Shown here piece after piece: positions 25,707-34,853 of a stretch of 64,000 nucleotides of DNA. The stretch covers positions 248,001 through 312,000 of the forward strand of contig NZ_CP119559.1 of NCBI RefSeq assembly GCF_029278565.1, given 5' to 3'. The translations under genes and the position numbers were made by a program. Under the pieces are notes generated by a model. It had not been told where the DNA came from. It did no database searches and saw only the letters and a list, made by a program, of their open reading frames with translations. The stretch's first letter is position 1; each line of letters begins with the position of its first letter. Source of the stretch: Haloarcula halophila. GTDB taxonomy: Archaea > Halobacteriota > Halobacteria > Halobacteriales > Haloarculaceae.

Positions 25707-26474
25707 CTAGAGTTCGTCCCAGACCGAACGGAGTTTCGTGCCGGGCCGGCGAAGCAGTGCCGACGCATCGCTGACGACGGCCCCCGGCTCGTGCCTGAGC
25801 CGCCGGACGCCGGGGATGATGTCGTGTTTCAGCGCCTGTGCGCCCTTGATGAGGAGGACGCCGGCGAACCCGGCAAGCACGACCAGCGCGGACAGTCCCA
25901 TCACGAGAGCGACGTCGACCCGCGTCGCCAACAGGTTCTGTTCGGTCACCGTATCCATGAACCAGCCCAGCAAGAGCGGTAAGGCGGCGACGGCAGCCGT
26001 CTTCAGGATGGCGTCGGCGCGTCGGTCCCACCGGTTCTCGTGTTCGGCCTCGGCGGCCGCACGCCCCTGCTGCCGGTACGTCGCCGCCGGGACGAGTTCC
26101 ACGCCCTCCAGACTCTCCCCGTCCGCGAGGCGTTGTGACACCGCCGTCGAACGGTCGCTCGCCCGGTCGACGATCCGGTCGCGGTCGATCCCGTGGAGTG
26201 TGCGTAGCCGCTCGGTGACGAGGCGAGCGTCCGCGAGCGCAGCCGCTACTTCCTCCTCGTCGAGGTCGTCGAACGCGAGTTCGAACTGCCGGTCCGGATA
26301 GTCGGCGAGCAGTTCGAAGTCGGTCACACCGGCCCGGACCCGCTCGCGGATCTGCTGTTGGTCCCGCCGGCGCTGGTGTTCGTCCTGGTCGGCGAACCCG
26401 TCGCGGATGCGGGACCGCTGTGTCTTGGTCAGCAGTGACGCGGGTTTGTCCTCGAACCGCTCGCTGTCAGACAT
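25707..26474 (-). CDS. Haloarchaeal membrane protein of unknown function
   Basis: This 255-residue protein has a charged, helical N-terminal half rich in Glu, Arg and Gln (KTQRSRIRDGFADQDEHQRR as landmark). Two membrane helices follow at about 165-185 (LKTAAVAALPLLLGWFMD) and 195-222 (VALVMGLSALVVLAGFAGVLLI), then a basic tail. The ATG giving MSDSERFEDKP is chosen over a longer frame whose first 57 residues look non-coding (Arg/Pro/Ser-rich). No enzyme motif is seen. It is convergent with the CPBP protease gene, with a 17-bp gap. Confidence 0.65.
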   Translation of the reverse strand: MSDSERFEDKPASLLTKTQRSRIRDGFADQDEHQRRRDQQQIRERVRAGVTDFELLADYPDRQFELAFDDLDEEEVAAALADARLVTERLRTLHGIDRDRIVDRASDRSTAVSQRLADGESLEGVELVPAATYRQQGRAAAEAEHENRWDRRADAILKTAAVAALPLLLGWFMDTVTEQNLLATRVDVALVMGLSALVVLAGFAGVLLIKGAQALKHDIIPGVRRLRHEPGAVVSDASALLRRPGTKLRSVWDEL

Positions 26475-26572
26475 CGGTATCAGCGGGCGGAGAGTGACCG
26501 ATCGCATCGGCTTGGTTCCGGGCGAACACCGACTGAGTGCTCTGAGATCGACGTTGTGCGGAGGGCGCGCAT

Positions 26573-26654
26573 CACGGTCGAGTAACGAACGCGACGACAA
26601 AAACAGCCCCGATATCGGGAAAATACCACTCGGGACCCGTGGCACGGTCGAGTA
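26573..26654. repeat. Direct repeats and a 12-bp palindrome ahead of the kinase gene
   Basis: CACGGTCGAGTA occurs at 26573-26584 and 26643-26654, 70 bp apart. Between them CCCGATATCGGG (26608-26619) is a perfect palindrome. This may be a control region for the histidine kinase gene whose TATA box starts at 26677. Confidence 0.35.
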
Positions 26655-26676
26655 TCAGTTCTTGTAACCGGCCGAA

Positions 26677-26684
26677 TATATTTA
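26677..26684 (+). promoter_or_regulatory. TATA box of the histidine kinase gene
   Basis: TATATTTA is centred about 29 bp before the ATG at 26710, so the mRNA has almost no leader. The GTG at 26704 is the alternative start. Confidence 0.6.
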
Positions 26685-26709
26685 CCAACCAAACAACAGT
26701 TAGGTGTAT

Positions 26710-29568
26710 ATGGGAGACCGGGTCGAAATTCTGCACGTGGAAGGCGACTCGGAGTTCGCTGAGAGAACTCGTGAGTACTTCGACCAAGTCGGGGACAGGT
26801 TCCGGGTCCGGACGGTTTCGGGGGCAACCGCGGCGCTGGACGAGCTGTCTACCCCCCGTATCGATTGTGTTATCTCCAACTACGAGATCGCTGGGATGGA
26901 CGGCCTGGCACTTCTCGAACGTGTCCGTGAGGAGTTCCCGGACCTTCCGTTTATCATCTTTACCGGGGCCGGATCGGAAGCGGTCGCCAGCGAAGCACTC
27001 ACCGGCGGTGCGACCGACTACATCCGGAGAGACGAGGAGACGGAACAGTTCGACCTGTTGGCGAACCGCGTCCGGAACGCCGTCGAGCGGTACCGTGCAA
27101 CCCGCCGCGCAGCCGCCGAGGAACGGATCAGCCGGGTGATCAGAGCCGTCGATCGGGCGCTGGTCCGGGCGGATTCGGAGGCCGACATCGAGCAGGACTG
27201 CTGTGAGATTCTCGGCGACGCCGACCCGTACACGTTCGCGTGGATCGGCGGCGTCGACCCGGAGACCGACCGGATCGAGCCGCGTGCTCATGACGGCGAC
27301 GCGGGCGACTATCTCGACTCGATCACGATCACTGCCGACGAGACGCCGACGGGAAACGGGCCCGCTGGCCGGGCCGTCAAGACGGGGGAGATCGCCGTCT
27401 CGCAGAACATCTACGACGACGAGGCGTTCGAACCCTGGCACGACACCGCGATAGAGTACGGGTTCCAGTCCGTCGCTGCGATCCCACTGCGGTACGAGTC
27501 ACAGCGGTACGGGCTGCTCGTGGTGTATGCCGACCGTTCGTACGCCTTCGACGAGGCGGAGCGAGACCTGTTGAGGGATCTCGGCGACGACATCGCTCAC
27601 GCGCTTCACAGCCGCAGAATCCGAGACGAACTCCGGCAAACGACCGTCCGGATGGAGGCGTTGTTCGCCGATGCCCCCGACATGATCACCGTCCACGAGG
27701 CCGACGGGACGTTGGTCGACGCGAACCAGACCATCTGCGAACAGTTGGGTTACGCGCCCGAGGAACTCGTCGGGATGTCTGTCTGGGACATCGACCCTGC
27801 GATCGACCCGGCCGAATCCCGGGCGCTCTGGGACCGGATGGACGACGGGAGCCGTCACGAAGTGGAGACGAAGTTTCGTCGCGAGGACGGGTCGACGTTC
27901 CCCGTCGCGGTCCACCTCCGAAAGACCCGGGTGGACGGTGACACCCAGTTTGTCGTCCACAGCCGGGATATCAGTGACCGGAAGGAACGCGAACAGATAC
28001 TGGAGACACAGTCGGAAGCGCTCACGGCGGCCTACGACGGGATGGCGATTCTGGATGCCGACAACAGGTATATCTTCGTGAACCCGGCCCACGCCGATAT
28101 ATACGGCTACGACGATCCCGAGGCGCTCCTCGGCGAGAGCTGGCGACTGTGTTACGAGCCCGACGAGGCGGAACGGTTCGAGCGGGAGGTCCTCCCCGAA
28201 CTCGCCGAGCACGGGGAGTGGTTCGGCGAAGCCACAGGGGTCCGGGCCGACGGCGAGACGTTCCCACAGGAGGTCTCACTGACGAGGCTCGAAAACGGAC
28301 AGCTCATCTGTGTCGTCAGGGACGTCACCGAGCGACGAACCCATCTCCGGAACCTCGAAGCGATACAGCGACGGACCCAGTCACTCATGGGGACCGAGAC
28401 GGTCACCGAGACGGCACAGGTGGCCGTCGAGACTGCCAAGGAGGTACTCGACGCGGAACTCAGTGGCTTCCACGAACTCACCGAGGACGGGAGCGAATTG
28501 CGCCTGGTCACGGAGACGGAGCCGATCAGCGAGACGTTCGAGCAGCCGCCCGGACATAACCGGGAGAGCGAGGATCCGGTCTCGGAGGTGGTCTGGGAGG
28601 TCTTCGAGTCGGGCGACCCGCTCCACGTGTCGGACACGGCCGACCACGACCGGCTGGCGGGGAACACACCGGCTCGTAGCGGTATCATCCAACCGATCGA
28701 AGACCGGGGAGTGTTCGTCATCTCCTCGACTTCCCCGGACGTCTTCGACGAGACAGACCGGGCGCTCGTGGACCTGCTCGCGTCCGCGCTGACGGTGGCG
28801 CTTCGCCGCGTCGACCGCGAATCACTCCTCCAGCAACGGGAGCGAGAACTCACGCGCCAGAACGAACGGCTGGAGGAGTTCGCGAGCGTCGTCAGCCACG
28901 ACCTCCGGAACCCGTTAGAGGTAATCAGCGGCTCGCTTGAACTCGCGGAAGAGACGGGAAGTCAGGAACATTTCGACCGGGGGCGTCGTGCGGTCGACCG
29001 GATGGCACAGCTCATCGACGATCTGCTGTCGCTCGCCCGGCAAGAACGCCCGGTCACCGAGACCGATCGGGTCGACGTCGGGGCCGTCGCCAGACGGTGC
29101 TGGGCGACCGTCGCCACCGGTGGGGCACGGCTCCGGGTCAAGGGCTCTATCGAACTGGCCGCGAGCGAAAGCCGACTCAAACAGCTCTTCGAGAACCTGT
29201 TTCGCAACGCCGTCGAACACGGTTCGACGGGCAATCCGACAGCGTCCGACGACGCCGTGGACCACGGCTCCACCGATACCCCGCCGGAATCCGGTGACAG
29301 CGTCGAAGACGGCGGTGAAGACGTGACCATCACCGTCGGGGTACTGTCGTCGGACCCCGGGTTCTACGTCGCCGACGACGGGCCGGGGATTCCGCCGGAG
29401 GACCGTGAGCAGGTCTTCGAGAGCGGCTACTCGACGGCTCCCGACGGCACCGGGTTCGGCCTCGCCATTGTCGACCGCATCGCGTCGGTCCACGGGTGGG
29501 ACCTCTCGCTGACCGAGAGCGAGGACGGTGGCGCACGGTTCGAAGTGGTGACCGATCCATCGGACTGA
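26710..29568 (+). CDS. Hybrid-type histidine kinase: degenerate receiver, GAF, two PAS, GAF, kinase
   Basis: This 952-residue protein has a receiver-like domain (1-125), a GAF domain (about 140-295), two PAS domains (about 310-430 and 435-550), a second GAF domain (about 565-695), a HisKA domain with His730 in VVSHDLRNPLEV, and a HATPase (about 800-950: ENLFRNAVEHG, DDGPGIPPEDRE, GTGFGLAIVDR). No membrane segment is seen, so it is a cytoplasmic sensor. The receiver lacks the phosphate-accepting Asp (Asn57 in VISNYEIAGMDG), its acid pocket reads EGD, and the usual Lys is Arg (YIRRDEE). It therefore cannot be phosphorylated in the normal way. An Asp/Thr-rich insert with a repeated DHGST motif interrupts the ATPase domain. 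No response regulator gene is adjacent. Confidence 0.9.
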   Translation: MGDRVEILHVEGDSEFAERTREYFDQVGDRFRVRTVSGATAALDELSTPRIDCVISNYEIAGMDGLALLERVREEFPDLPFIIFTGAGSEAVASEALTGGATDYIRRDEETEQFDLLANRVRNAVERYRATRRAAAEERISRVIRAVDRALVRADSEADIEQDCCEILGDADPYTFAWIGGVDPETDRIEPRAHDGDAGDYLDSITITADETPTGNGPAGRAVKTGEIAVSQNIYDDEAFEPWHDTAIEYGFQSVAAIPLRYESQRYGLLVVYADRSYAFDEAERDLLRDLGDDIAHALHSRRIRDELRQTTVRMEALFADAPDMITVHEADGTLVDANQTICEQLGYAPEELVGMSVWDIDPAIDPAESRALWDRMDDGSRHEVETKFRREDGSTFPVAVHLRKTRVDGDTQFVVHSRDISDRKEREQILETQSEALTAAYDGMAILDADNRYIFVNPAHADIYGYDDPEALLGESWRLCYEPDEAERFEREVLPELAEHGEWFGEATGVRADGETFPQEVSLTRLENGQLICVVRDVTERRTHLRNLEAIQRRTQSLMGTETVTETAQVAVETAKEVLDAELSGFHELTEDGSELRLVTETEPISETFEQPPGHNRESEDPVSEVVWEVFESGDPLHVSDTADHDRLAGNTPARSGIIQPIEDRGVFVISSTSPDVFDETDRALVDLLASALTVALRRVDRESLLQQRERELTRQNERLEEFASVVSHDLRNPLEVISGSLELAEETGSQEHFDRGRRAVDRMAQLIDDLLSLARQERPVTETDRVDVGAVARRCWATVATGGARLRVKGSIELAASESRLKQLFENLFRNAVEHGSTGNPTASDDAVDHGSTDTPPESGDSVEDGGEDVTITVGVLSSDPGFYVADDGPGIPPEDREQVFESGYSTAPDGTGFGLAIVDRIASVHGWDLSLTESEDGGARFEVVTDPSD

Positions 29569-29688
29569 GCGGGCGAAGACCCGCTTCCGGTCTCTCAGGC
29601 CCCTCTCGACTGTCACCGGTCGCCCATCGACGCTACTTGTGGCGGGGGCTCCGATAGAGCCATTGGCCGCGCCCCCCAACGAGTCGGT

Positions 29689-30192
29689 GTGGCACCCGCC
29701 CTCTCGAATCTAGTGATCACCGTCGCCGCTGGCCCCGGCATCCTGGCCCACGAGTACGCCCACTACCTGGCGTGTCGCCTGACGGGAGTCGACGTGTACT
29801 CGCCGCCTGCGGTTCGGCCGTTTGCGGACGACGCGGTTCTGGAACACGAACCGGTCGACTCCTTCGGTGCCGATTTCCCCATCGCGGTCGCCCCCTTCGC
29901 GGTCAACTCGACGCTCGCCTTCGTGGCGTTCTGGGCCGTCCACGCCACTGCCGGTCCCGCCCAGTGGGTCTGGCTCTGGCTCGGCATCGCCTTCGGGTTC
30001 ACGGCGTTGCCCAGCGACACCGACACTGCTTCGCTGTTCCGGACCGCGAAGGCGCTTCCGGGATCGGTGCGTCCGCTGGGATATCTGCTCGCAGCGCCGG
30101 TGTGGCTGGCGACGCGATCGATTGCCGTTGCCGGCGTGCTGACCTTCCTGTGGACGGGTCTCCTGTTCGTCCAGAGTGCAGGTGTCGGCTGA
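29689..30192 (+). CDS. Putative integral membrane metalloprotease with HEXXH motif
   Basis: This 167-residue protein starts at GTG. HEYAH (residues 21-25) lies in the first hydrophobic segment, as in site-2-protease-like families. The later PSDTDT motif (about 107-112) could supply a third metal ligand. Further hydrophobic stretches lie at about 66-105 and 122-162. The protein is small, with no PDZ or CBS domain. Its substrate is unknown, and it could also be a non-proteolytic relative. It stands between the histidine kinase gene and the convergent glucoamylase gene, 21 bp from the latter. Confidence 0.7.
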   Translation: MAPALSNLVITVAAGPGILAHEYAHYLACRLTGVDVYSPPAVRPFADDAVLEHEPVDSFGADFPIAVAPFAVNSTLAFVAFWAVHATAGPAQWVWLWLGIAFGFTALPSDTDTASLFRTAKALPGSVRPLGYLLAAPVWLATRSIAVAGVLTFLWTGLLFVQSAGVG

Positions 30193-30212
30193 AAACGGCT
30201 CCCGGAACGTAC

Positions 30213-33200
30213 TCAGAGCGTGAACTGATCGACGGTGGTCCCGGCGGTCTCCAGATCGGTACTCGTCGCGGCGGCGACGGTCACCTGGTTCTCGCCCGGG
30301 ACCACGTCGAGTCTGACGACGAACTTCCCGCTCGTGGGTTCGGTGACGGCGGTCTCCGCCGGTGTCTTGATGGCCACGAGATCCCCGTCGGTCTCGACGG
30401 TAACGACCAGCGCGCCGGCCTCGTAGTTCGTGTCGACCCACAGTTCCGGGCCGTCGGGCCGTTCGGTTTCGAGGTAGCGCTGTCGGACGACTTCGGGCGT
30501 CTCGATCGGTTCGCCGTTGTCGATCCCGTGTGCCAGCCGGACGAACTGCGCCATCGACCAGGCCAGCGGGGTCGCGGAGCCGGTCCCCTCGCCGAACTCC
30601 CAGTTGTAGTCGCTCGGGCGTTCGATGTCCCATACCTGCTCGGGGATCATCCGGCCGGTGTTGGCGAACCCTTCCATGGTCTCCAGTAGCCGTTCGGGCG
30701 CGTCTTCGTCCGTCGCACCCGCGAGCAGTTCGTACTCGCCACGCTCGCCGGTGAAGATCGGCCAGAGCCGCCCCCTCCCGTCGGGTTCGTGGGGATGCCA
30801 CGGCGCGCCCTCGCGTTCGCGTTCGAGTTCGCCGTAGCCGTCGCCGTTGTATCGATAGAAGGCAGGCCCGTGGGGGGTCTCGACGCGGATGCTGTCGTCG
30901 ACCACGGAGAGGCTGTTGCGGATCGTCTCGTCGTCCCACGGTTTGATCCCCAGGCGAACGAGTTCGAGGAAGCCGGCGTCGACGATCGCACGTTCCTCGA
31001 GTGTCGGCCCGCCGTTGGCCAGCGCCCGGCGGGACCCGTCGTCGGGGTCGCCGTGGCGCGTGATCCGACAGTAGTACGGCGTCTGGTCGAACCCGCTCGT
31101 TCCCTCTTCGGTCGCGGTCCAGTCCTCGACCTCGTCGACCCAGGCGTCCGCGACCGCGTGCCAGACGAGCGCATCGGCCGTGTTCCCCTGCGCCGTCGCC
31201 AGCGAGCCGGCACACGTCAGCCCGGCGATCTCCGCGGCTAAGGAACTCGGCGAGAAGCCCGACTCCTCCTCCCAGCGTTCCTGAGCGGTGACCGGGCCGT
31301 TCCGGACGACGTAGTCCGACGACCGCCGGACGTTCTCGTACTCGTAGTCGGCGTCGCCAAAGCCGATACCTTCCTGGGCGAGGTGGTAGGCCATCACTTG
31401 CGGGAACGAGATGTTGTCCATCTGCTCGCCGCCCCAGCGGGTCCGGCCCTGGAGGTACGTGTTCTGCGGGATGAACCCCTGCTCGTCCTGCTGGTACTCG
31501 TAGATGTACGAGAGCGCCTCCTGTGCGGTCTCCAGTTCGCCGACCGCCTGGAAGGCCGTAAACGTCTGGTAGAGGTCGCGCGACCAGACGAAGTTGTAGC
31601 CGTAGGCCTTCTGCTGGTCCGCGGGGACGACCTCGCCCCACGGCACGGACGGACTCGCGATGGCCGCTCCGTGGTATGTCTTGTCCTCGCAGGCCTGCAA
31701 GACCATCAACGAGGCCTTGTACTGTGCCGTCAGTTCCTCGTCGTGGGCCACCGAGGCCGGGAGTTCCTTGTCGGCCAGGAACGACTCCCAACTGTCCTCG
31801 TAGCCGTCTCTGACGGTACTGAACCCACGTGCGAGGGCACCGTCTGCCTCACCGAGCGCGCCGGCTGTGTCGGATTCCCTGGCAAAGCCCAGTGCGACTG
31901 TCTCGCCGAGCGATTGGCCGGAACCGATCCGACCGACGAGAACGACGTTCTCCTCGTCGACCTCGTTGGTCGAGTCGGGGATCTCGCCGTCGACAAACAG
32001 GCCGTGGATACGGTCAGTGCCGGCGACTTCGGCCGAAGCCCAGTCGAACGAGGACGCGCTCGACAGCGCAACGGCGACGTTGAACGGCTCGCCGTCGTCG
32101 TCGACCAACAGCGGGTCCTCGTCGTGAAGGTCGAACGCGGTCGCGTCCCGGGCGGCCAGCGAGTAGTCGCCAGGTTGCCCGAGCAACAGCCCACGGTCCG
32201 TATCGCCCGTGTTTGTCAGCGCCGTGTCCGCGACGGTGAAGACGTCGTAGGTGTTGTCGTCGTCGGCCTCGAAGGTCACCTTCGCGAGCAGGGCGTCGTG
32301 TTCGGGGTCGGTGACGTAGTCGACGATCAGCGACCACTTGTGACCGTGGCTGTCGCCAGTCTCGACGATGGAATGACGGAACACGAGCGCGTCTTCCTCG
32401 ACGAGCTGGGCCGACCGCTCGATCGTCTCGGAGTGGTCGTCCGTGCGGGTCTCGTTGTGGCTCCGGGCGACGTACTCGGAGTCTTCGTCCGTGTCGACGA
32501 CCAGGAAGTCCATCGTCCGGAGGTTCATCGTGTCGATCCGGGGATATCGAACCTCGGTCAACGCCCCCTCGGCCAGCGTGAACCACACTTTCGACGAGCC
32601 GTCGGCGTGGTGGTCGGCGACGGTCCCGACGCCGAACTTCTCGCCGGTCGTCCAGGTCGGTCGCTCACCTGGCCCCTCGGGCGCCGACGGCGTGGGTAGC
32701 GCCCCCAAGTCTTTGAGGACGGCTGTCGCCCGGAGCCGGACCGCATGGGTCCACCCCAGTGGTGCGGCGCTGTCGGGCCGGCCGTCGTCGAAGACCTGCT
32801 CGGCCAGGTAGCCGGCGTCCGTGACGAACGGGCCGTCGCTTTCCAGGGATCTGTACAGCTCGCCGGCCAGGTCGAGGACTTCCTCGGCAGCCTCGTCCTC
32901 GGACTGGAGGAGCATCCCGAGTTCCGCGGCCGCAGTGGTCCCCAGCGCTGTCGCGACCGACCAGAGCTTCTCGTGGCCCTGGCCGTTGGTCCGCCATCTG
33001 TCTCCCTCGTAGCGGATCAGCCCGGTGACGCCGTCGCCGGCCTCCCGGTACAGCGCGTCGACGACGTTCTCGACGTGTGACTGGAGGCGGGTCAGCGTCG
33101 CCTCGTCGACGGGGTTGATCTCGGCGTAGGCCCGGACAGCACCGGCCAGTTCCAGCGCGGCGGAGTCGGCGACCTCGTCGAGGGTCCCGTCGTCGAGCCG

Positions 33201-34763
33201 CATCGCGTAGAACTCCCGGTCGGCGCTCCAGAGTTCGTCGACAGCGCCGTAGACACGGTCGGCCTGGGCGGCGGCGTGTTCACGCAGGCGGGGTTCCAGG
33301 GGGGCGTCGGCGACCGTCGCGTACGCCTCCAGGAATTTCGCGGTCGTGTGGGCGAACTGTCCGGACATGTCCTCCCAGGCGTTCTGACACCGCTCGGGGA
33401 GGCCGTTGTCGGCGAGCGTCTCGTCGAGGCCCTCGACCGCGTCGTGGATGGTCTCGACGATCTTCGAACGGGTCTCGGCAGTCAGGACGTTCTCGCGCTC
33501 GCGCAGCAACTCCGCGAGGTAGGTCGTGACGGCTGCGGTCTGGTCGGCCTGGTAGCCGTCGCCTTCGCCTTCGAGCCGCTCGTTGGCCCATCCCGGGGCC
33601 AGCCGCTCGTCGACGGCCCAGATCCGGTGTGGCCAGGTCCCGTCGTCGAGCTGGGTCCGACAGTACAGCATCGCGCTGTCGAGCAGTCGGTCGTCGAGAT
33701 CGAGCCCGAGGCGGCTGTCGGCATCGAGCAGTGCGGCGGAGATCTCGCTGTCGTCGCGGAACCACGTGTAGCCGTAGCCGCCGGTGTGTTCGAAGAACGG
33801 GTCGAACTCGGGAGCGGCGAGCCGTGCACCGGTCGGGCCGGTCAACAGCGACAGCGCCCGGAGGTCGGCAGTAACGGCGTCCTCGTTCGGCGTATCGTCG
33901 GGGACCTCGTCGATCGAGCGTTCGAGCGCGGCGTCCCGGAGATCGTCGACGGAGGCGTGTGATCGCGCGGCGTGGGTCACGTCGATGAGTGCCTGCTCGC
34001 GGCTCGTCTCGTCGTGGTCGGACAGTTGTGTCGTCAGCGTCGTCCGTGCCGCTCGGCCGACCTGTTCGAGGTCGGCGGTCACGACGATGTCGCCCGTCAG
34101 CGCCTCCTGATCGGGCTTGCCCTCGTTGCGGTCACGCGGGTACTGGATCGACGCGTCGTCGAGCAACTCGCCCATCCGCTCGACGCGGTTGCCCATGGCC
34201 ATCTCCAGGGGCGTCGAGGCGGCGACGTAGTCGTGTTCTCGGCGGTGGTACACCTCGACGACTCGCTCGTCGTTGTAGCCGGCCGCCTCGTGGATGAGAC
34301 GGCTGACCTGTGTCTCCTTCCCCTCGGGTGCGAGCGTCAGGAACGCGACGAGCTGTGCGTCCGGCGGGACCTCGCCGCGGAGTTCGACGTGTGTGAGGTG
34401 TGCCCGTCCGAGCGTCAGGTCGTACTGGTGGATACTGAACTCCCCAGCGTCGTACTCGGTCTCGACGAGAGCGCTCTCGCGATAGTAGTGTTGTCGGATC
34501 GGCTCGGTGTGGTCGAACCACAAGACGCCGTCGCCGGTGTCGATCCCCAGCCGGGACCGGTCGACGCCGTGGAGCCCGGAGAGTTCCGCGGAGTAGTCGC
34601 GGAACGATCCGTCGCGCTCGACGTAGACGAGTCGGTCGCCGAACCCGGAGAACGCCCCCGTGGTCGTCGGGGCCTCGCCGGGGAACGGCTCGTCGAGGCG
34701 GCGTTTGTAGTCGTTCAGTGCCGTGCGCAGGCGCATGCTTGAGAGAGAGCGGAGATCATTCAT
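30213..34763 (-). CDS. Double glycoside hydrolase family 15 protein (glucoamylase/glucodextranase-like)
   Basis: This 1516-residue protein is two GH15 enzymes in one chain. Residues about 10-640 form an archaeal-type GH15 with the acid motif AWEDMSGQFAHTTA and GHEKLWSVATAL. From about 680 comes a bacterial glucoamylase layout: a beta-sandwich N domain (GVGTVADHHADGSSKVWFT as landmark), an (alpha/alpha)6 domain with FVWSRDLYQT, RWEEESGFSPSS (general acid Glu) and IPEQVWD (probable base Glu), and a C-terminal beta domain from about 1430. It releases glucose from alpha-glucan ends. There is no signal peptide, so it is probably cytoplasmic. The start MNDLRSL has a TATA box 26 bp upstream; MRLRTALNDY nine codons later is the alternative. 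Confidence 0.88.
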   Translation of the reverse strand: MNDLRSLSSMRLRTALNDYKRRLDEPFPGEAPTTTGAFSGFGDRLVYVERDGSFRDYSAELSGLHGVDRSRLGIDTGDGVLWFDHTEPIRQHYYRESALVETEYDAGEFSIHQYDLTLGRAHLTHVELRGEVPPDAQLVAFLTLAPEGKETQVSRLIHEAAGYNDERVVEVYHRREHDYVAASTPLEMAMGNRVERMGELLDDASIQYPRDRNEGKPDQEALTGDIVVTADLEQVGRAARTTLTTQLSDHDETSREQALIDVTHAARSHASVDDLRDAALERSIDEVPDDTPNEDAVTADLRALSLLTGPTGARLAAPEFDPFFEHTGGYGYTWFRDDSEISAALLDADSRLGLDLDDRLLDSAMLYCRTQLDDGTWPHRIWAVDERLAPGWANERLEGEGDGYQADQTAAVTTYLAELLRERENVLTAETRSKIVETIHDAVEGLDETLADNGLPERCQNAWEDMSGQFAHTTAKFLEAYATVADAPLEPRLREHAAAQADRVYGAVDELWSADREFYAMRLDDGTLDEVADSAALELAGAVRAYAEINPVDEATLTRLQSHVENVVDALYREAGDGVTGLIRYEGDRWRTNGQGHEKLWSVATALGTTAAAELGMLLQSEDEAAEEVLDLAGELYRSLESDGPFVTDAGYLAEQVFDDGRPDSAAPLGWTHAVRLRATAVLKDLGALPTPSAPEGPGERPTWTTGEKFGVGTVADHHADGSSKVWFTLAEGALTEVRYPRIDTMNLRTMDFLVVDTDEDSEYVARSHNETRTDDHSETIERSAQLVEEDALVFRHSIVETGDSHGHKWSLIVDYVTDPEHDALLAKVTFEADDDNTYDVFTVADTALTNTGDTDRGLLLGQPGDYSLAARDATAFDLHDEDPLLVDDDGEPFNVAVALSSASSFDWASAEVAGTDRIHGLFVDGEIPDSTNEVDEENVVLVGRIGSGQSLGETVALGFARESDTAGALGEADGALARGFSTVRDGYEDSWESFLADKELPASVAHDEELTAQYKASLMVLQACEDKTYHGAAIASPSVPWGEVVPADQQKAYGYNFVWSRDLYQTFTAFQAVGELETAQEALSYIYEYQQDEQGFIPQNTYLQGRTRWGGEQMDNISFPQVMAYHLAQEGIGFGDADYEYENVRRSSDYVVRNGPVTAQERWEEESGFSPSSLAAEIAGLTCAGSLATAQGNTADALVWHAVADAWVDEVEDWTATEEGTSGFDQTPYYCRITRHGDPDDGSRRALANGGPTLEERAIVDAGFLELVRLGIKPWDDETIRNSLSVVDDSIRVETPHGPAFYRYNGDGYGELEREREGAPWHPHEPDGRGRLWPIFTGERGEYELLAGATDEDAPERLLETMEGFANTGRMIPEQVWDIERPSDYNWEFGEGTGSATPLAWSMAQFVRLAHGIDNGEPIETPEVVRQRYLETERPDGPELWVDTNYEAGALVVTVETDGDLVAIKTPAETAVTEPTSGKFVVRLDVVPGENQVTVAAATSTDLETAGTTVDQFTL

Positions 34764-34784
34764 AACACCTGTGATGGAGGCGAG

Positions 34785-34826
34785 TCTTAATACCACCCGT
34801 AGTACCCGAGTGAGAAAGCTCTTTTA
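34785..34826. promoter_or_regulatory. Divergent promoters between the GH15 and GH13 genes
   Basis: Leftward TATTAAGA (34785-34792, minus) is 26 bp from the GH15 ATG at 34763. Rightward CTTTTA (34821-34826) is 30 bp from the GH13 ATG at 34854. The shared 90-bp region allows joint control. Confidence 0.5.
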
Positions 34827-34853
34827 CGGCGTCCCGAGAGGGAATACGTAGAG

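Noticed and set aside
26475-26645. N-terminal extension of the membrane protein gene at 25707
   Set aside because: The extra 57 residues look non-coding, and the downstream ATG gives a typical acidic haloarchaeal N-terminus.
29710-31791. 693-codon open frame on the minus strand
   Set aside because: It runs through the membrane protease gene and the GH15 gene in another frame, is very Arg/Gly/Pro-rich, and has no recognisable domain. Long shadow frames are normal in G+C-rich haloarchaeal DNA.
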